Positions 1 through 13,028 are shown, counted from the stretch's first letter. The stretch: DNA of 64,000 nucleotides from Rugalucina vietnamica (GCA_964017185.1 OZ024869.1:61530761-61594760); one strand, 5' to 3'. Numbers and translations are program-made. Notes: generated by a model from the sequence alone, not told the origin.

Positions 1-487
1 TTTTCAGAATCATTAATATTCAGTCCTACTGCCCATTTCCTGCAAGATTTTCACTTTAAATGACATTTTAAAAGTTTTCCCCATTCAAATGCATTGGCGA
101 CCTATGTTGACCTTGCCGTAACATAGGTCAAGGTCATCACAGGGTCATGATTTATATACACATTGTAGTGCTTGAGCCATCGTTGCTTCATGCCAAGTTT
201 CATTGAAATCAGTCCACTGGTTCTGGAGAAGAAGATTTTTGAAGGATTTTTACCATATATGGGCATGGCGGCCATCTTGGTCATGTGACCTGGATTTCTT
301 ATATACACATTAGTTCCCCCTTCCTATAGATGCTTCATATAAAATTTGGCTTTGGTTGGCCAAACGGTTTCAGAGAAGAAGATCTTTGAAATTGTGGACG
401 GACGGACGACAAACGACGGACGACGGACGGACGCCGGATCATGGCCATCCTATAAGCTCACCTTGTGAGCCTAACGGCTCAGGTGAG
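1..487 (+). mobile_element. PL1 element, right part, cut by window edge
   Basis: One PL1 core unit (YY1-like CCATCTTGG beside TCATGTGACC), then a GGACGGAC/GGACGAC microsatellite (395-435), then the right-end hairpin from GCTCACCTTGTGAGCC to GGCTCAGGTGAGCT ending at 487. It has the same right end as the complete copies described below. Confidence 0.8.
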
Positions 488-1160
488 CTAGCAAGGTGAT
501 GATGTACATTTCAAGGCTGATACAGGAAATGTCAATTTCATCTTTTTGACAACTAGTTAAGAGATGCTTGAAACATCTGGATTGCTAAGCTGCTATTTGC
601 CTGATTTTAAAATGTATGTACCAGGAAATCAATATGTTGCATAATCAACGCCTTTATGGCCGACCATAATGCAAATTTTCGTAAAAACCAATTTAAGTGA
701 CATAATTTGAATATTCATCGGTCTATTTGACAATGGCCTCAAATATATTATACATAGATGTGCATGTATGCAAGAATTATGTGTTCAATAAAAATGCAAA
801 CAGTATACACTTAATTGAGACTGCACTTTGCACAGCCTGCCCAATGTGGCTAAAATATCATATTCTTTATTTGATATGCAACTTGTACACACGCTGCTGA
901 TTTGCGAGTCATAGGTTTTGCAACAAGACAAACGTTCTTGTTGAAATGTTTACCTGTTCCATCTGCTTTATAAATATATGATATATATTATACATGTTCT
1001 TTAAATGGCATCTTGGCGAATTCATTGACTTTTTTTAAGAGTATATATAAGTGTTCTTCTGTATAACCATTAAACAGAAACCTTGCTAACGCCATATTTT
1101 TGATTTCTCTACAGACATTTTTGGATTCAAGGAAACCTTGCATTATATCCATAACCTGTA
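488..1160. other. Intergenic or distal intron sequence
   Basis: AT-rich sequence with no open frame, exon-like splice pair, tRNA-like box or repeat that I recognise. Confidence 0.5.
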
Positions 1161-1460
1161 CATCAGGAAAACATGTCCCGTGAAATGTATACCCCCTAAA
1201 ACCCCACTTTTATATAGAAAAAGTGGGGATCACAGCGGTATGCATATTTTTCTTATTTCTGACCCAAAACATAGATTGTGGGTACTTGTTAGAACCGCCT
1301 CGGTGAGGCAGTTCTGATGTGTACCCACAATCTATGTTTTGAGGGAAAATATTAAAAATATCAAAAATTTTCCAATGAAATTTTCAATTCTTAAAGCCAA
1401 AACAAAATCTGTTAAAAGCATGGGCAAGTTTTCTTAATGATTTGTGGCATGTTACAGTGC
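1161..1460 (+). repeat. Palindromic MITE-like repeat, copy 1
   Basis: Begins CATCAGGAAAACATGTCC. It holds a small hairpin (CCCCACTTTT / AAAAAGTGGGG, about 1202-1228), then arms at 1244-1284 and 1321-1360 built on CATAGATTGTGGGTAC and its complement, with GAACCGCCTCG/GAGGCAGTTC in the loop. Related copies are at 1551-1790 and 12744-13028. It encodes nothing. Confidence 0.7.
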
Positions 1461-1550
1461 TCTTACTGCTAGTACCTTTCCAACTAGAAACAACATGTTC
1501 GTATCTTCATCCAACAGAGGCATCAGAGTACTGTGAAAAACAAAATCAAC

Positions 1551-1790
1551 ATCAGGAAAACATGTTCATTTAATGCATACCCCCTTATACCCCACTTTTA
1601 TATAGCAAAACTGGGTTATGCAGGGGTATATCTATTAGCAAGGCGGTTCTACTGTGTACCCATAATCTATATTTTGAGCCAAAATAAGAAAAATATCAAG
1701 ATTTTTCTGATGAAATTTTCATTTTTGCAACTGAAAAAAAAATCTTACATTGCATGGGCAAGTTTTCATAATGATAATTGTTGGGGTTTG
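1551..1790 (+). repeat. Palindromic MITE-like repeat, degenerate copy 2
   Basis: Same start (ATCAGGAAAACATGTTC), ATACCCCC and CCCCACTTTTATATAG blocks, but the left palindrome arm is deleted. Only AAGGCGGTTCT and the right arm (GTACCCATAATCTATATTTTG) remain. The open frame across it (1533-1934) is a chance reading of the repeat. Confidence 0.65.
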
Positions 1791-2841
1791 TACCCAGTGA
1801 AGACTCCTCATATAAAGCCACCCAATATGGCTACTGGTCGGAAGTTTTCAAAGCACTTTGTATTTGATGTAACTGCAGCTGGTACAGTGCCAATGGAATG
1901 CCTGATTACTGCAAATTCAGAAATTTTAGTGTGATTTTTATTTCGTGAATTTTCTATTTCCAAATTATTAGCCAGTTCTTGAATTCACGAATGAGTGTCC
2001 ATGTATTCTATAAAGTTTATAGTGACTTTTTATTAGCGAGAACTTTGAGTTCACGAGGCAACCAATTCGTGAATATTAGCGAAAATCAAGTTCTTGAAAA
2101 TATTTCCGGAGCTACAGTATTCAAATGAATCAATGCACAATTAAGAACAACTTCAAGACATCATTTTAATATTTTTACAAGAATTGATCCAAAAATACTA
2201 GCACTTGCTTTAGAACTCCATTCTGAAAAATTATTTTTTAGCCTTTTTTTAACTGAATAAATATTGATTATGGTCAAAAGTATCTTTTGTTGTATTAAAA
2301 ATGAAACCATGAGTCAATTTTAACTACGAGAAATGTTTACCCATTATTGCTGTCCCTTTCCTGTGTTTCAACAGCTGATTTCAGATTCCTGGAATCCCAG
2401 AGTTTAAGTTCTCTTTGACGACCCTGTAATCATAATATAGGCCATAATGAGACACCAGGAAAACATGTCCGTGTAATGAATACCCCCTTAAACCTACCAC
2501 AATAAATGTTTTTATATAATAAAATTATACTTTAAGAATTGACACTCTTAAATGTTGCACCAGACATATGTAACCATGGTCCACAACCCACAGGGCATAG
2601 TATGGATACTTTTTTTTACTTTTTGTAACCTGTTATAGCATCCCCACAGGGGGTGGGAACTTTGCTCAAAGACATATCCCACAGGGTATGCATCCTAACT
2701 TTGAAACCCTGTCAGTCTGTAACTTCAACCACAGTGTCAGAAAGTTATTGCCACACTTAAGCAATGCTTATCCTGCACCCATATCTATAGATGTGTGTAA
2801 GTATGGATGGTATTGTTACCATTACTGGTGCATAATATAGG
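1791..2841. other. Non-coding stretch with a repeat scrap
   Basis: No gene recognised. A third, short fragment of the CAGGAAAACATGTCC repeat lies at about 2455-2495. The rest is AT-rich single-copy-looking DNA. Confidence 0.45.
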
Positions 2842-2953
2842 GATCAAAAATGATTTTCCATTCATTAACTTTTGCTAGGTCCCGAGGGGAGTGTTTTCAA
2901 CACTTCCCGAGGGACCTAGCGAATGTTAATGAATGACAAAATCATTTTTGATC
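2842..2953. repeat. 112-bp imperfect palindrome
   Basis: Arms begin GATCAAAAATGATTTT and end AAAATCATTTTTGATC. Further paired blocks are ATTCATTAAC/GTTAATGAAT, GCTAGGTCCC/GGGACCTAGC and GTGTT/AACAC around a central TTC. It looks like a foldback or MITE remnant and could extrude a hairpin. Confidence 0.7.
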
Positions 2954-3331
2954 GCTATTATTGCATAGTTCTGCAGAAACGAATGAAATAAGGTTCAGAA
3001 ATGAAAGAAATATGGTGCACTATATTTCACAGCCTCATCACATTTTCATATGCGTAAAAGATTTCGTTTTTATGCTCGTTCCGGGCGGACAGTTTCTCAT
3101 TACTAGCATGTGTTTTGTGTGGCGCCCGGTAACGAGCATAAGTAAAAGCCATGTATTAACACCACATGCGCGCGTGAATTGCAATATTAATGCATAGCTT
3201 TCTCTTCATTAATAAACGGCTGTTAATATCGTGTGACACGTGTATTTATGCAATAATGAAGAAATAATCATACAAAATCATCTTCAATGTGAGATAAACT
3301 TGTGTAACCCTGTGACTGGAACCTGCCTTAC
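2954..3331. other. Intron 7 side of exon 7, no feature
   Basis: Sequence following the exon 7 donor (minus strand). No repeat or second exon recognised. It includes CpG-bearing text around 3060-3180 that I cannot assign. Confidence 0.4.
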
Positions 3332-3418
3332 ACTGTCAAAGCCAGTAGAAATGAGATAATCCTGATCTCCCAACCATACCACTCTGGAGTCACGGTTATT
3401 CTGATGGCCAGCACATTC
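3332..3418 (-). CDS. CORO7: Coronin-7-like, exon 7 (last in window)
   Basis: 87 nt, 29 codons, phase 0 at both ends. It encodes HQNNRDSRVVWLGDQDYL followed by ISTGFDS. Coronin-7 has H-[EQ]-x-[SN]-RDSR-[LV]-x-W-[LM]-G and a [VI]-STGF strand here. The acceptor is TTTCCACAG and the donor is AGT|GTAAGG at 3331. The remaining exons (end of this propeller, linker, second propeller, C-terminal tail) must lie left of base 1; I found none between 1 and 3331. Confidence 0.87.
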
Positions 3419-3588
3419 CTGTGGAAATATACAACAAAAAATGCAATTACTCTATTTATTTAGCAAACTTGCCCAAATTAAGCGACCACCAAGGACTGTT
3501 CTGAACACTTCTGTGCACACTTCTAAGCCAGCATGTCTGAATATTACATTGTGTTAACACCGAGATTGATAGCTGTACCATCATATAA

Positions 3589-4512
3589 CCAGAGGACCAT
3601 TTGGTCCTGTAATGTAAACGCTCACCTGAGATCTGCTGCATATACCAATAAACATGTTTATATTATGGTATTTAACCCCAGTGCAGGGGCAGATGAAGCC
3701 CTTGGGCCATTTTCTTTTTTCAGAATAATCAATATTCTGTCCATTTGCCAATTTCCTGCTGGTTTCCCCTTCAAATGGCATTTTAACAGTTTTCCCCATT
3801 CAAATGCATAGGCAACCCATGTTGACCTTGCCATAAACTGGGTCAAGGTCATCACAGGGTCATGATTTATACATACATTGTAGTACTTTAGCCATCAATG
3901 CTTCACACCAAGTTTCTTTGAAATCAGTCAATTGCTTTCAGAGAAGAAGATTTTTGAAGGGTTTTTACCACATATGGGCATGGCGGCCATCTTGGTCATG
4001 TGACCTAGATTATTTATATACACATTGGTTCACCCATCCTATAGATGCTTCACATAAAATTTGGTTTTAATTGGCCAAGGGGTTTCAGAGGAGATGTTTG
4101 AATAGCATGGTAATATACATGTATATTGCCCCAGGGTGGGGGCATATGAGCTCTTGGGTCTATTCTTTTTTCAGAATCATTAATATTCAGTCCTACTACC
4201 CATTTCTTGCAAGACTTTCACCTCAATTCAAATGCATTGGCAACCTTGGTCACCACAGGGTCATGGTTTATATATACATTGTAGTATTTTAGCCATCGTT
4301 GCTTCATGCCAAGTTTCTTTGACATCGGTCCACCTGACCGGTTCCGGAGAAGAAGATTTTTGAAGGGATTTTACCATATATGGGCATGGCTGCCATCTTG
4401 GTCATGTGACCTAGATTATTTATATACACATTAATTTCCCTATTCTATAGATGCTTCACATAAAATTTAGCTTTGATTGGCTAAGCGGTTTCAAAGGAGA
4501 AAATGTTTGAAT
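3589..4512 (+). mobile_element. PL1 element, left part
   Basis: Starts CCAGAGGACC, with the left hairpin AGGACC-(N3)-GGTCCT, and then CGCTCACCTGAG, the subterminal repeat that pairs with CTCAGGTGAGC at PL1 right ends. It carries about one and a half core units, with NR half-sites TGACCTTGCC/GGTCAAGGTCA and the CCATCTTGG-TCATGTGACC block. It lacks a right end and abuts a second left end at about 4513. Confidence 0.75.
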
Positions 4513-4935
4513 ACAAGAAGACCAATGGTCCTGTAAACGCTCACCTGAGAACAGGGATATGCAACCTAAGCTGACCTTGTCATAAAATAGGTCAAAGCCA
4601 TCCCAGGATCATGATTTATACAAACTTTGTAGAGCTGTATTCATTGATGCTTCAGGCCAAGTTTCAAAATCATAGGTCTTCCGGTTCTGAAGAAGATTTA
4701 TAATGGTTTTTACTATTCATAGCTATGGCGGCCATCTTGGTTATGTGACCTGGACCATATTAACTTTCACTCCCCTTTCCTAAAGATGCTCCATTTACTG
4801 TTTGGCTTTGATTGTCCAAGCGGTTTCAGAGAAAGAGATGTTTGAATATTATTGTCATATACATGTATATAGCCCAGGGGCAGGAGCAGACAACCCCTGA
4901 GGACAATTTTTTTCATAACCATAAATCTTCTGTCC
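4513..4935 (+). mobile_element. Diverged PL1 left fragment
   Basis: GACCAATGGTCCTG and CGCTCACCTGAG are followed by one core unit of the diverged subtype also seen at 13851-15529 (TTTATAGCCATGGCGGCC, GATGCTCCAC). It is truncated at its right where PL3 core repeats begin. Confidence 0.65.
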
Positions 4936-6159
4936 ATTTACGTGATACTTACTCATAATGTGAAAGAAATATGATCATATACCCATTCAGTGTTGAGATA
5001 TAAAGCAAAATCACTGAACCATGGAATTAGGTCATAGTGACCTATAAGTATGTTTGCGTTAAAGGTCTGGTCAAACTCATTCATAATCAGAAAGAAGTAT
5101 GAAAAAATACCAACTGAGTGTCGAGATAAAAGGCAAAATCACTGAACCATGAAATTAGGTCACAGTGACCCAGGAATACTTTACGGTCAAAGGTCTTGTC
5201 ATACTCATACATATCGTGAAAGAAGTTCAAAGATCGTGTCATACTCAAACATATCGTGAAAGAAGTATGTTCATATACCAATTGAGTGCCGAGATATAAA
5301 GGAAAATCACTGAACCATGAAATTAGGTCATACTGACCTAGGACTACTTTAGGGTCAAAGGTCTTGTCATACGCAAACATAGTGTGAAAGAAGTTTGTTC
5401 ATAAACTACTTGAGTGCCGAGATATAAGGCAAAGTCACTGAACCTTGAAATTAAGTCACAGTGACCTATAAGTATACTGGGGTCAAAGGTCTGGTCATAC
5501 TCACTCATAATCTGAAAAAAGTATGAAAATATACTAATTGAGTGTCAAGATATCAGGCAAAATCACTGAACCGTGAAATTAGGTCACAGTGACCTAGGAC
5601 TTCTTCAGGGTCAAAGGTCTTGTCATATGCAAACATACTTTGAAAGAAGTTTGTTCATAAACCATTTGAGTACCGAGATATAAGGCAAAATCACTAAACC
5701 ATGAAATTAGGTCACAGTGACCTATAAGTATATTGGGGTCAAAGGTCTGGTCATACTCACTCATAATCTGAAAAAAATATGAAAATATACTAATTGAGTA
5801 TCAAGATATAAGGCAAAATCACTGAACCGTGCAATTAGGTCACAGTTACCTAGACCTACTTCAGGGTCAAAGGTCTTGTCATACGCAAACATACTTTGAA
5901 AGAAGTTTGTTCATAAACCATTTAAGTACCGAGATATAAGGCAAAATCACTGAACCATGAAATTAGGTCACAGTGACCTATAAGTATAATGGGGTCAAAG
6001 GTCTGGTCATACTCACTAATAATCTCAAAAAAAAGTATGAAAATATACTAACTGAGTGTCAAGATATAAGGCAAAATAACTGAACCGTGAAATAAGGTCA
6101 CAGTGACCTATAAGTATATTGGGGTCAAAGGCCTGGTCGTACTCACTCATAATCTGAAA

Positions 6160-8150
6160 CCAGAGGACCAATGGTCCTGTAAACGCTCACCTGAGTCTGC
6201 TGCATATACCAGTAAACATGTTTGAATATTATGGTATTTAACCCCAGTGCAGGGGCAGATGAAGCCCTTGGGTCGTTTTCTTTTTTCAGAATAATCAATA
6301 TTCTGTCCATTTGCCAATTTCTTGCGGGCTTTTCCCTTCATATGACATTTTAACAGTTTTTCCGATCCAAATGCATGGGCAACCCATGTTGACCTTGCCA
6401 TAAACTTGGTCAAGGTCATCACAGGGTCATGATTTATATATACATTGTAGTACTATAGCCATGGATGCTTCACGCCAAGTTTCATTGAAGTCAATCTATT
6501 GGTTTCAGAGAAGAAGATATTTGAAGGGTTCTTACCATATATGGGCATGGCGGCCATCTTGGTCATGTGACCTAGATTATTAATATATACATTGGTTCCC
6601 CCATCCTATAGATGCTTCACATAAAATTTGGCTTCAATTGGCCAAGTGGTTTTAGAGGAGAAGATGTTTGAATATTATGGTAATATACATGTATAATGCC
6701 CCGGGGTGTGGGCATATGAGTCCTTAGGTCCATTTTTTTTTTCAGAATCATTAATATTTAGTCCTACTACCCATTGCCTGCAAGATTTTCACCTCAAATG
6801 ACTTTTTAAAAGTTTTCCCCATTCCAATGCATTGGCGACCTATGTTGACCTTGTCCTAAAATAGGTCAAGGTCACCACAGGGTCATGATTTATATATACA
6901 TTGTAGTACTTCAGCCATTGGTGCTTCATGCCAAGTTTCTTTGAAATCGGTCCACCAGATTCGGAGAAGAAGATTTTTGAAAGGTTTTTACCTTATATGG
7001 GCATGGCAGCCATCTTGGTCATGTAAACTAGATAATTTATATATACATTAATTCCCCCATTCCATAGATGCTTCACATAAAATTTGGCTTTGATTCGCCA
7101 AGCGGTTTCAGAGGAGAAGATGTTTGAATATTATGGTAATATACATGTATATTGTCCCGGGGTGGGGGCAGATGAGCCCCTGGGGTCCATTTTTTTCAGA
7201 ATCATTAATATTCAGTCCTACTGCCCATTTCCTGCAAGACTTTCACTTTAAATGACATTTTAAAAGTTTTCCCAATTCAAATGCATTGGCGACCTATGTT
7301 GACCTTGCCGTAAAAAAAAGGTCAAGGTCATCACAGGGTCATGATTTATATATACATTGTAGCACTTGAGCCATCGATACTTCATGCCAAGTTTCCTTGA
7401 AATCGATCCACCGGTTCTGGAGAAGAAGATTTTTGAAGGGTTTTTACCATATATGGGCATTGCGGCCATCTTGGTCATGTGACCTGGATTATTTATATAC
7501 ACATTGATTACCCCTTCCTATTGATGCTTCACATAAAATTTGGCTTTGATTGGCCAACCGGTTTCAGAGGAGATGATGTTTGAATATTATGGTAATATAC
7601 ATGTATATTGCCCCAGGGTGGGGGCATATGAGCCCCTGGGGTCCAATTTTTTTCAGAATCATTAATATTCTCTCCTACTGCCCATTTCCTGCAAGACTTT
7701 CACTTTAAATGACATTTTAAAAGTTTTCCCCATTAAAATGCATTGGCGACCTATGTTGACCTTGCTGTAAAATAGGTCAAGGTCATCACAGGGTCATGAT
7801 TTATATATACATTGTAGTGCTTGAGCCATCAATGCTTCATGCCAAGTTTTGTTGAAATCAGTCCACCGGTTCTGGAGAAGAAGATTTTTGAAGGGTTTTT
7901 ACCATATATGGGCATGGCGGCCATCTTGGTCATGTGACCTGGATTTCTTATATACACATTGGTTCCCCCTTCCTATAGATGCTTCATATAAAATTTGGCT
8001 TTGGTTGGCCAAGCGGTTTCAGAGAAGAAGATCTTTGAAATTGTGGACGGACGACGGACGGAAGACGGACGGACGACGGACGGACGGACGCCGGATCATG
8101 GCCATCCTATAAGCTCACCTTGTGAGCCTAACGGCTCAGGTGGGTGAGCT
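6160..8150 (+). mobile_element. PL1 element, complete, nested in PL3
   Basis: Complete copy: left CCAGAGGACC hairpin, CGCTCACCTGAG, four core units of about 455 bp, GGACGGAC microsatellite (8045-8095), and right hairpin to GAGCT at 8150 with a small GGTG duplication. Flanking PL3 text (CATAATCTGAAA / AAAAAGTAAG) joins back to the uninterrupted consensus if the terminal AA belongs to the element, so there is no visible target duplication. It is closely related to the copy at 45911-47897. Confidence 0.85.
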
Positions 8151-8834
8151 AAAAAGTAAGAAAATATACTGATTGAGTGTCAAGATATAAGGCAAAATCA
8201 CTGAACCATGGAAAGTAGGTCAACTGACCCTTACCGTCATGACACACAAGTCAGTGTCACAAAGTCAAAAGATGAATGACCAACCATCTTCCTAAGAAAT
8301 AAAAAGAAATAAAAAGAAAAAAAAAATTCGGGGAGTTCTAGATTTTGACCTCTAGCCCCGCACCCCTGACTCCGACCCAGAGGTCCAATGTCATGGAACC
8401 TAAAGTGTATGAAGTATGAATGCTTTATGATAAGTTGTTGTCAAGATATGGACCCCTTGTAAAAGTTACACAGCAGTACATCTATTTTCTACAGTGTTCT
8501 AGTTTTTAACCTCCAGCCCCACCCCCCAGGCATGGACCCAGAGATCCGATGCCATGAAATGAAACTCAACCCTACAGGGTACCTATGGTCTGAGTATGAA
8601 AGCCCTCTGATTAAAAGTTTTCAAGATATAGACTTCTAGAATACTATATCACAGAAAAGCCATTATTATTAATGGTGTTCTAGATTTTAACCTCTAGCCC
8701 CACCCCCTGGCATGGACCCAGGGATCTGATGCCATGGAATGAAAGCTGACCCTACAGGGTGTCAATGGCCTAAGTAGCAATGCTTTCTGATGAGTGGTTG
8801 TCAAGATATGGACTTCTAGAAAACTTTAACACAA

Positions 8835-10361
8835 CCAGAGGACCAATGGTCCTGTAAACGCTCACCTGAGATCAGCTGCATATACCAATAAACATGTTTG
8901 AATATTATGGTATTTAACTCCAGTGCAGGGGCAGATAAGCCCTTGGGCCATTTTCTTTTTTCAGAATCTTCAATATTCTGTCCATTTGCCAATTTCCTGT
9001 TGGCTTTTTCCTTCAAATGACATTTTAACAGTTTTCCCAATTCAGATGCACAGGCAACCCATGATGACCTTGCCATAAACTTGGTCAAGGTCATCACAGG
9101 GTCATGATTTATATATACATTGGAGTACTTTAGCCATCGATGCCTCACGCCAAGTTTCCTTGAAATCAGTCTATTGGTTTCAGAGAAGATGATTTTTGAT
9201 GGGTTTTTACCATATATGGGCATGGCGGCCATCTTGGTCAGGTGACCTAGATTATTTATATACACATTGATTCCCCCATTCTATAGATGCTTCACTTAAA
9301 ATTTGGCTTTGTTTGGCCAAGCGGTTTCAGAGGAGAAGACGTTTGAATATTATGGAAGTATATTGCCCCGGGGTGGGGGCACATGAGCCCCTGGGGTCCA
9401 ATTTTTTTCAGAATCATTAATATCCAGTCCTACTGCCCATTTCCTGCAAGACTTTCACTTTAAATGACATTTTAAAAGTTTTCCCCATTCAAATGCATTG
9501 GTGACCTATGTTGACCTTCCCGTAAAATAGGTCAAGGTCATCACAGGGTCATGATTTATATACACATTGTAGTGCTTGAGCCATCAATGCTTCGTGCCAA
9601 GTTTCGTTGAAATCGGTCAACCGGTTCTGGAGAAGAAGATTTTTGAACGGTTTTTACCATATATGGGCATGGCGGCCATCTTGGTCATGTGACCTGGATT
9701 TTTTATATACATATTTGTTACCCCTTCCTATTGATGCTTCACATAAAATTTCGCTTTGATTGGCCAAGCGGTTTCAGAGGAGAAGATGTTTGAATATTAT
9801 GGAGATATACATGTATATTGCCCCGGGGTGGGGGCGGATGAGCCCCTGGTGCCCAATTTTTTTCAGAATCATTAATATTCAGTCCTACTGCTCATTTTCT
9901 GCAAGATTTTTCCTTTAAATGACAATTTAACAATTTTTCCCATTCAAATGCATTCGCGACCTATGTTGACCTTGCCGTAAAATAGGTCAAGGTCATCATA
10001 GGGTCATGATTTATATACACATTGTAGTGCTTGAGCCATTAATGCTTCATGCCAAGTTTGGTTGAAATCGGTCCAGTGGTTCCGGAGAAGAAGATTTTTG
10101 AAGGGTTTTTACCATATATGGGCATGGCGGCCATCTTGGTCATGTGACCTGGATTATTTATATATACATTGGTTCCCCCTTCCCATAGATGCTTCATGTA
10201 AAATTTGGCTTTGATTGGCCAAGCGGTTTCAGAGGAGAAGATCTTTGAAAATGGTGGACGACGGACGACGGACGGACGGACGACGGACGGACGGACGGAC
10301 GGACGACGGAGCATGGGTATACTATAAGCTCACCTTGTGAGCCTGACGGCTCAGGTGAGCT
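8835..10361 (+). mobile_element. PL1 element, complete, nested in PL3
   Basis: Complete copy with three core units. It is nearly identical to 18051-19789, including odd variants such as AGATAAGCCC and GATGCACAGGC, so both derive from a recent common source. The microsatellite is at 10252-10312 and the right end is ...CTCAGGTGAGCT. Its insertion point is the A run of PL3 text AACTTTAACACAA. Confidence 0.85.
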
Positions 10362-10624
10362 AAAAATTGCCATTTTTGAAGGTGTTCTAGATTTTAACCT
10401 CCAGCCCCTCCCCCTGGCCTGGACCCAGGGGCCCGATGCCATGGAATAAAAGCTAACTCTACAGGGTGTCTATGGTCCAAGTATGAATGCTTTCTGATGA
10501 GTGGTTGTCAAGATATGGACTTCTAGAAAACTTTAACGCAAGTGTGACACGCACGCGCACAGGAACGGGAACGTGGACGACCGGGGTGACTGCAATAGCT
10601 CTATGCACTTCATGTAGTCAAGCT

Positions 10625-12037
10625 AATGATAGATATGATAATGGTTTATAATTATGTGATAAGATACAGAAAGAATTAGACTTTCTTGGGGTTCAAATCT
10701 TGATGAGAACTTTCAATATTAGAGAAAAATCACAGAACAATGAAGGGGGTATACCTACAGAAACGTTTATTGCTCAGCAACCAAAAGCCATAGAGAGCAG
10801 AAATTGGTATGAAATAATTGCTATGACAACATTCCAAAACCATGAAATAAGATATATAAATAATCAGACTTTCGTGATGTTCGAATACTGATGAAATCTT
10901 ATAATATTAGAGAAAAATCACAGCAAATGGAGGGGGTATACCTACAGAAATGTTTATATCTCAGCAACTAAAAGCAATAGAGAGCAGAAATTGGTATCAA
11001 ATGATTGCTACGACAATATTCTACAACCATATAATAAGGTATACAAACAAGCTGATTTCTTGTTTCTCAAATATTTAAGAAAACTTAAGATATAGGAGAA
11101 AAAACACTGGCAAAAGAAGGGGGTATACTAATAAAATTGTTACTATCTCAGTGACCGAAAGCTCTAGACAGCTGAAATAGGTATCAAATAATTGCTATAA
11201 TGATGTTCTATAAACTGTGATAAGACACATAAATAATCTGACTTTCTTGATGAGAACTTTAAATATTAGATAATAATCTCAGAAAAATACCAACGGAAAC
11301 GTATATATCTCTGCAACCAAAAATGATAGAGAGCTGAAATTGGTATCAAAAGATTGCAATGACAAAATTCTATAACCATGTGATAAGATATATAAACAAT
11401 CTTACTTTCTTGTTTCTCAAATATTTATGGAAACTTCAGATAAAGGCAAACAAAGGGGGTATACCAATAAAACTGCTAATATCTCAGTGACCAAAAGCTC
11501 TAGAGAACTGAAATTGGTATCAAATGATTGCTAGGATAATATTTTATAACCATGTTGTAAGGCACACAAACAATCTGACTATTTTGTTTTTCGAATATTG
11601 ATAACAACTTTAAATATTAGTGAAAAAACACAGAAAAGTGGATGGAGTATACCAACAAAATGTTTTATAACTTAGCAACCAAACGTCCTAGAGAGCTGAA
11701 ATTGATATCAAATGATTGTTATGATAATGTTCTATAAACTTGTGATAAGATAAATGAATAGTTCGACTTTCTTGTTGTTTGAATATTGATGAAAACTTAA
11801 AACATTTGATAAAAATCACAAAAATAAAGGGGGTATACCAACGGAAATGTTAATATCTCAGCAACCGTAAGTCCTAAAAATCTGAAATTGGTATCAAATG
11901 ATTGTTATGACAATTGTGTATAACCATATAATAATATATATGACCAAGCTGACTATACCATTGCAAAAATTTAAGAAAAAAACTTAAGATATAAGAGAAA
12001 AAAACAGACAAATGCAGGGGACTATACCAATAAAATT
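10625..12037. repeat. Tandem array, about 190-bp unit
   Basis: Roughly seven diverged units with recurring GGGGGTATACC, ATCTCAGCAACCAAAAG and GAAATTGGTATCAAATGATT. It resumes at 13348-13410 beyond the foldback element, so that element inserted into it. It probably is the core of another pearl-like element whose ends I could not find. It encodes no protein. Confidence 0.7.
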
Positions 12038-12554
12038 GGTAATGTATAATTTAGGGACTTTTCTTGAGGGACCAAGGGACCAGGGACCTGGTCCCTCAAG
12101 GACCAAGGGCTATAATTTAGGGACTAGGTAATAGAGGGACCAAATACAAAATATGTGCATTTATGGCATTTCTTATTTGCAATGAGCTATAGTGTGGACC
12201 AAAATCAGCCTGCGCCAATCCCTGAGGGGGTTTTGCCTCTATTCCCTATACTGGGCTGATTTATTTTGGATAAATAGCATAAATCATACAGTAGCAATAG
12301 AGACGCTGTCTATTGGAGGCAATAAACATATGTCAGTTGGTGATTTACTTTTACAATATACAAGAATATGACATGGTAGTTTGCAGAAGGTACAAAAATA
12401 TTATTGCAGAAACTAATACATGTACTGTGTAAGCTAGTAAAAATAGAATTCTTAGAATTCTATATTTTTTCTTTCTTTAATTTCATTTTTTCCAAGGTAT
12501 TCCTTCTTTTAAAATGCATCTTATGTATAATTTTATATTTTTCATTTTATTTTT

Positions 12555-12555
<1 letters not shown>

Positions 12556-12601
<46 letters not shown>
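12556..12601 (+). repeat. (CT)n microsatellite
   Basis: About 23 uninterrupted CT dinucleotides inside the foldback element. It produces serine/leucine pseudo-reading frames. Confidence 0.95.
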
Positions 12602-12605
<4 letters not shown>

Positions 12606-12743
12606 TTTTCCTTCTAAAATAACACTGCATAAACCACTTGTAAATAGAATTTTATATATTTTTCATTTCATTTTTCTTTCTCTCCATCATGTTTTTTCCT
12701 TCTTTTTGTTTCTTATTTCTTCCAATTTATTTTAATTTTCTTT

Positions 12744-13028
12744 CATCAGGAAAACATGTCCGTGAAATATATACCCCCTTAAACCCCATTTTTATATAGC
12801 AAAACTGGGGTATGCAGGGGTATACCTATTTTTCTTATTTTTGCTCAAAAACATAGATTGTGGGTACTCGTTAGAACCGCCTCGCCGAGGCGGTTCTAAC
12901 ATGTACCCACAATCTATGTTTTGAGCAAAAATAAGAAAAATATCAAACTTTTTCCATTGAAAATTTTCATCATATACAACCAAAACTTTTTCTGTATGTT
13001 GCATGGGTGTGTTTTCATAATGCTTGTT
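12744..13028 (+). repeat. Palindromic MITE-like repeat, best copy 3
   Basis: Starts CATCAGGAAAACATGTCC. The arms 12827-12884 and 12886-12942 are nearly perfectly complementary (58 nt each side), centred on GCCTCGCCGAGGC. The outer arm is TATTTTTCTTATTTTTGCTC and the inner arms are CATAGATTGTGGGTAC and GTTAGAACCGCC. It is nested in the foldback element. Confidence 0.8.

Larger units (their letters stand above)
4936..10624 (+). mobile_element. PL3 element carrying two PL1 insertions
   Basis: Core of about 128-bp tandem units (4936-6159), e.g. AGATATAAGGCAAAATCACT, AGGTCACAGTGACCT and GGGTCAAAGGTCT. PL1 then interrupts it at 6160-8150. The non-tandem PL3 tail follows (8151-8834; CTAGATTTTGACCTCTAG, CCCCACCCCC blocks). 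A second PL1 sits at 8835-10361, and the tail resumes to an ACGGGAACG microsatellite and the right-end hairpin TGCACTTCATGTAGTCAAGCT. The left end is missing. At 10565-10590 the microsatellite is the AC/GGAACG form typical of PL3. Confidence 0.75.

Noticed and set aside
4936-6159. Regular 128-bp repeats could suggest a CRISPR array
   Set aside because: The whole unit is repeated without unique spacers, in an animal genome. It is the tandem core of a PL3 element.
8816-9265. 149-codon minus-strand frame and many similar ones (MYINNPGHMTKMAAMPIYGKN)
   Set aside because: This peptide is the antisense reading of the PL1 core and appears in nearly every copy. It reflects sequence similarity, not protein coding.
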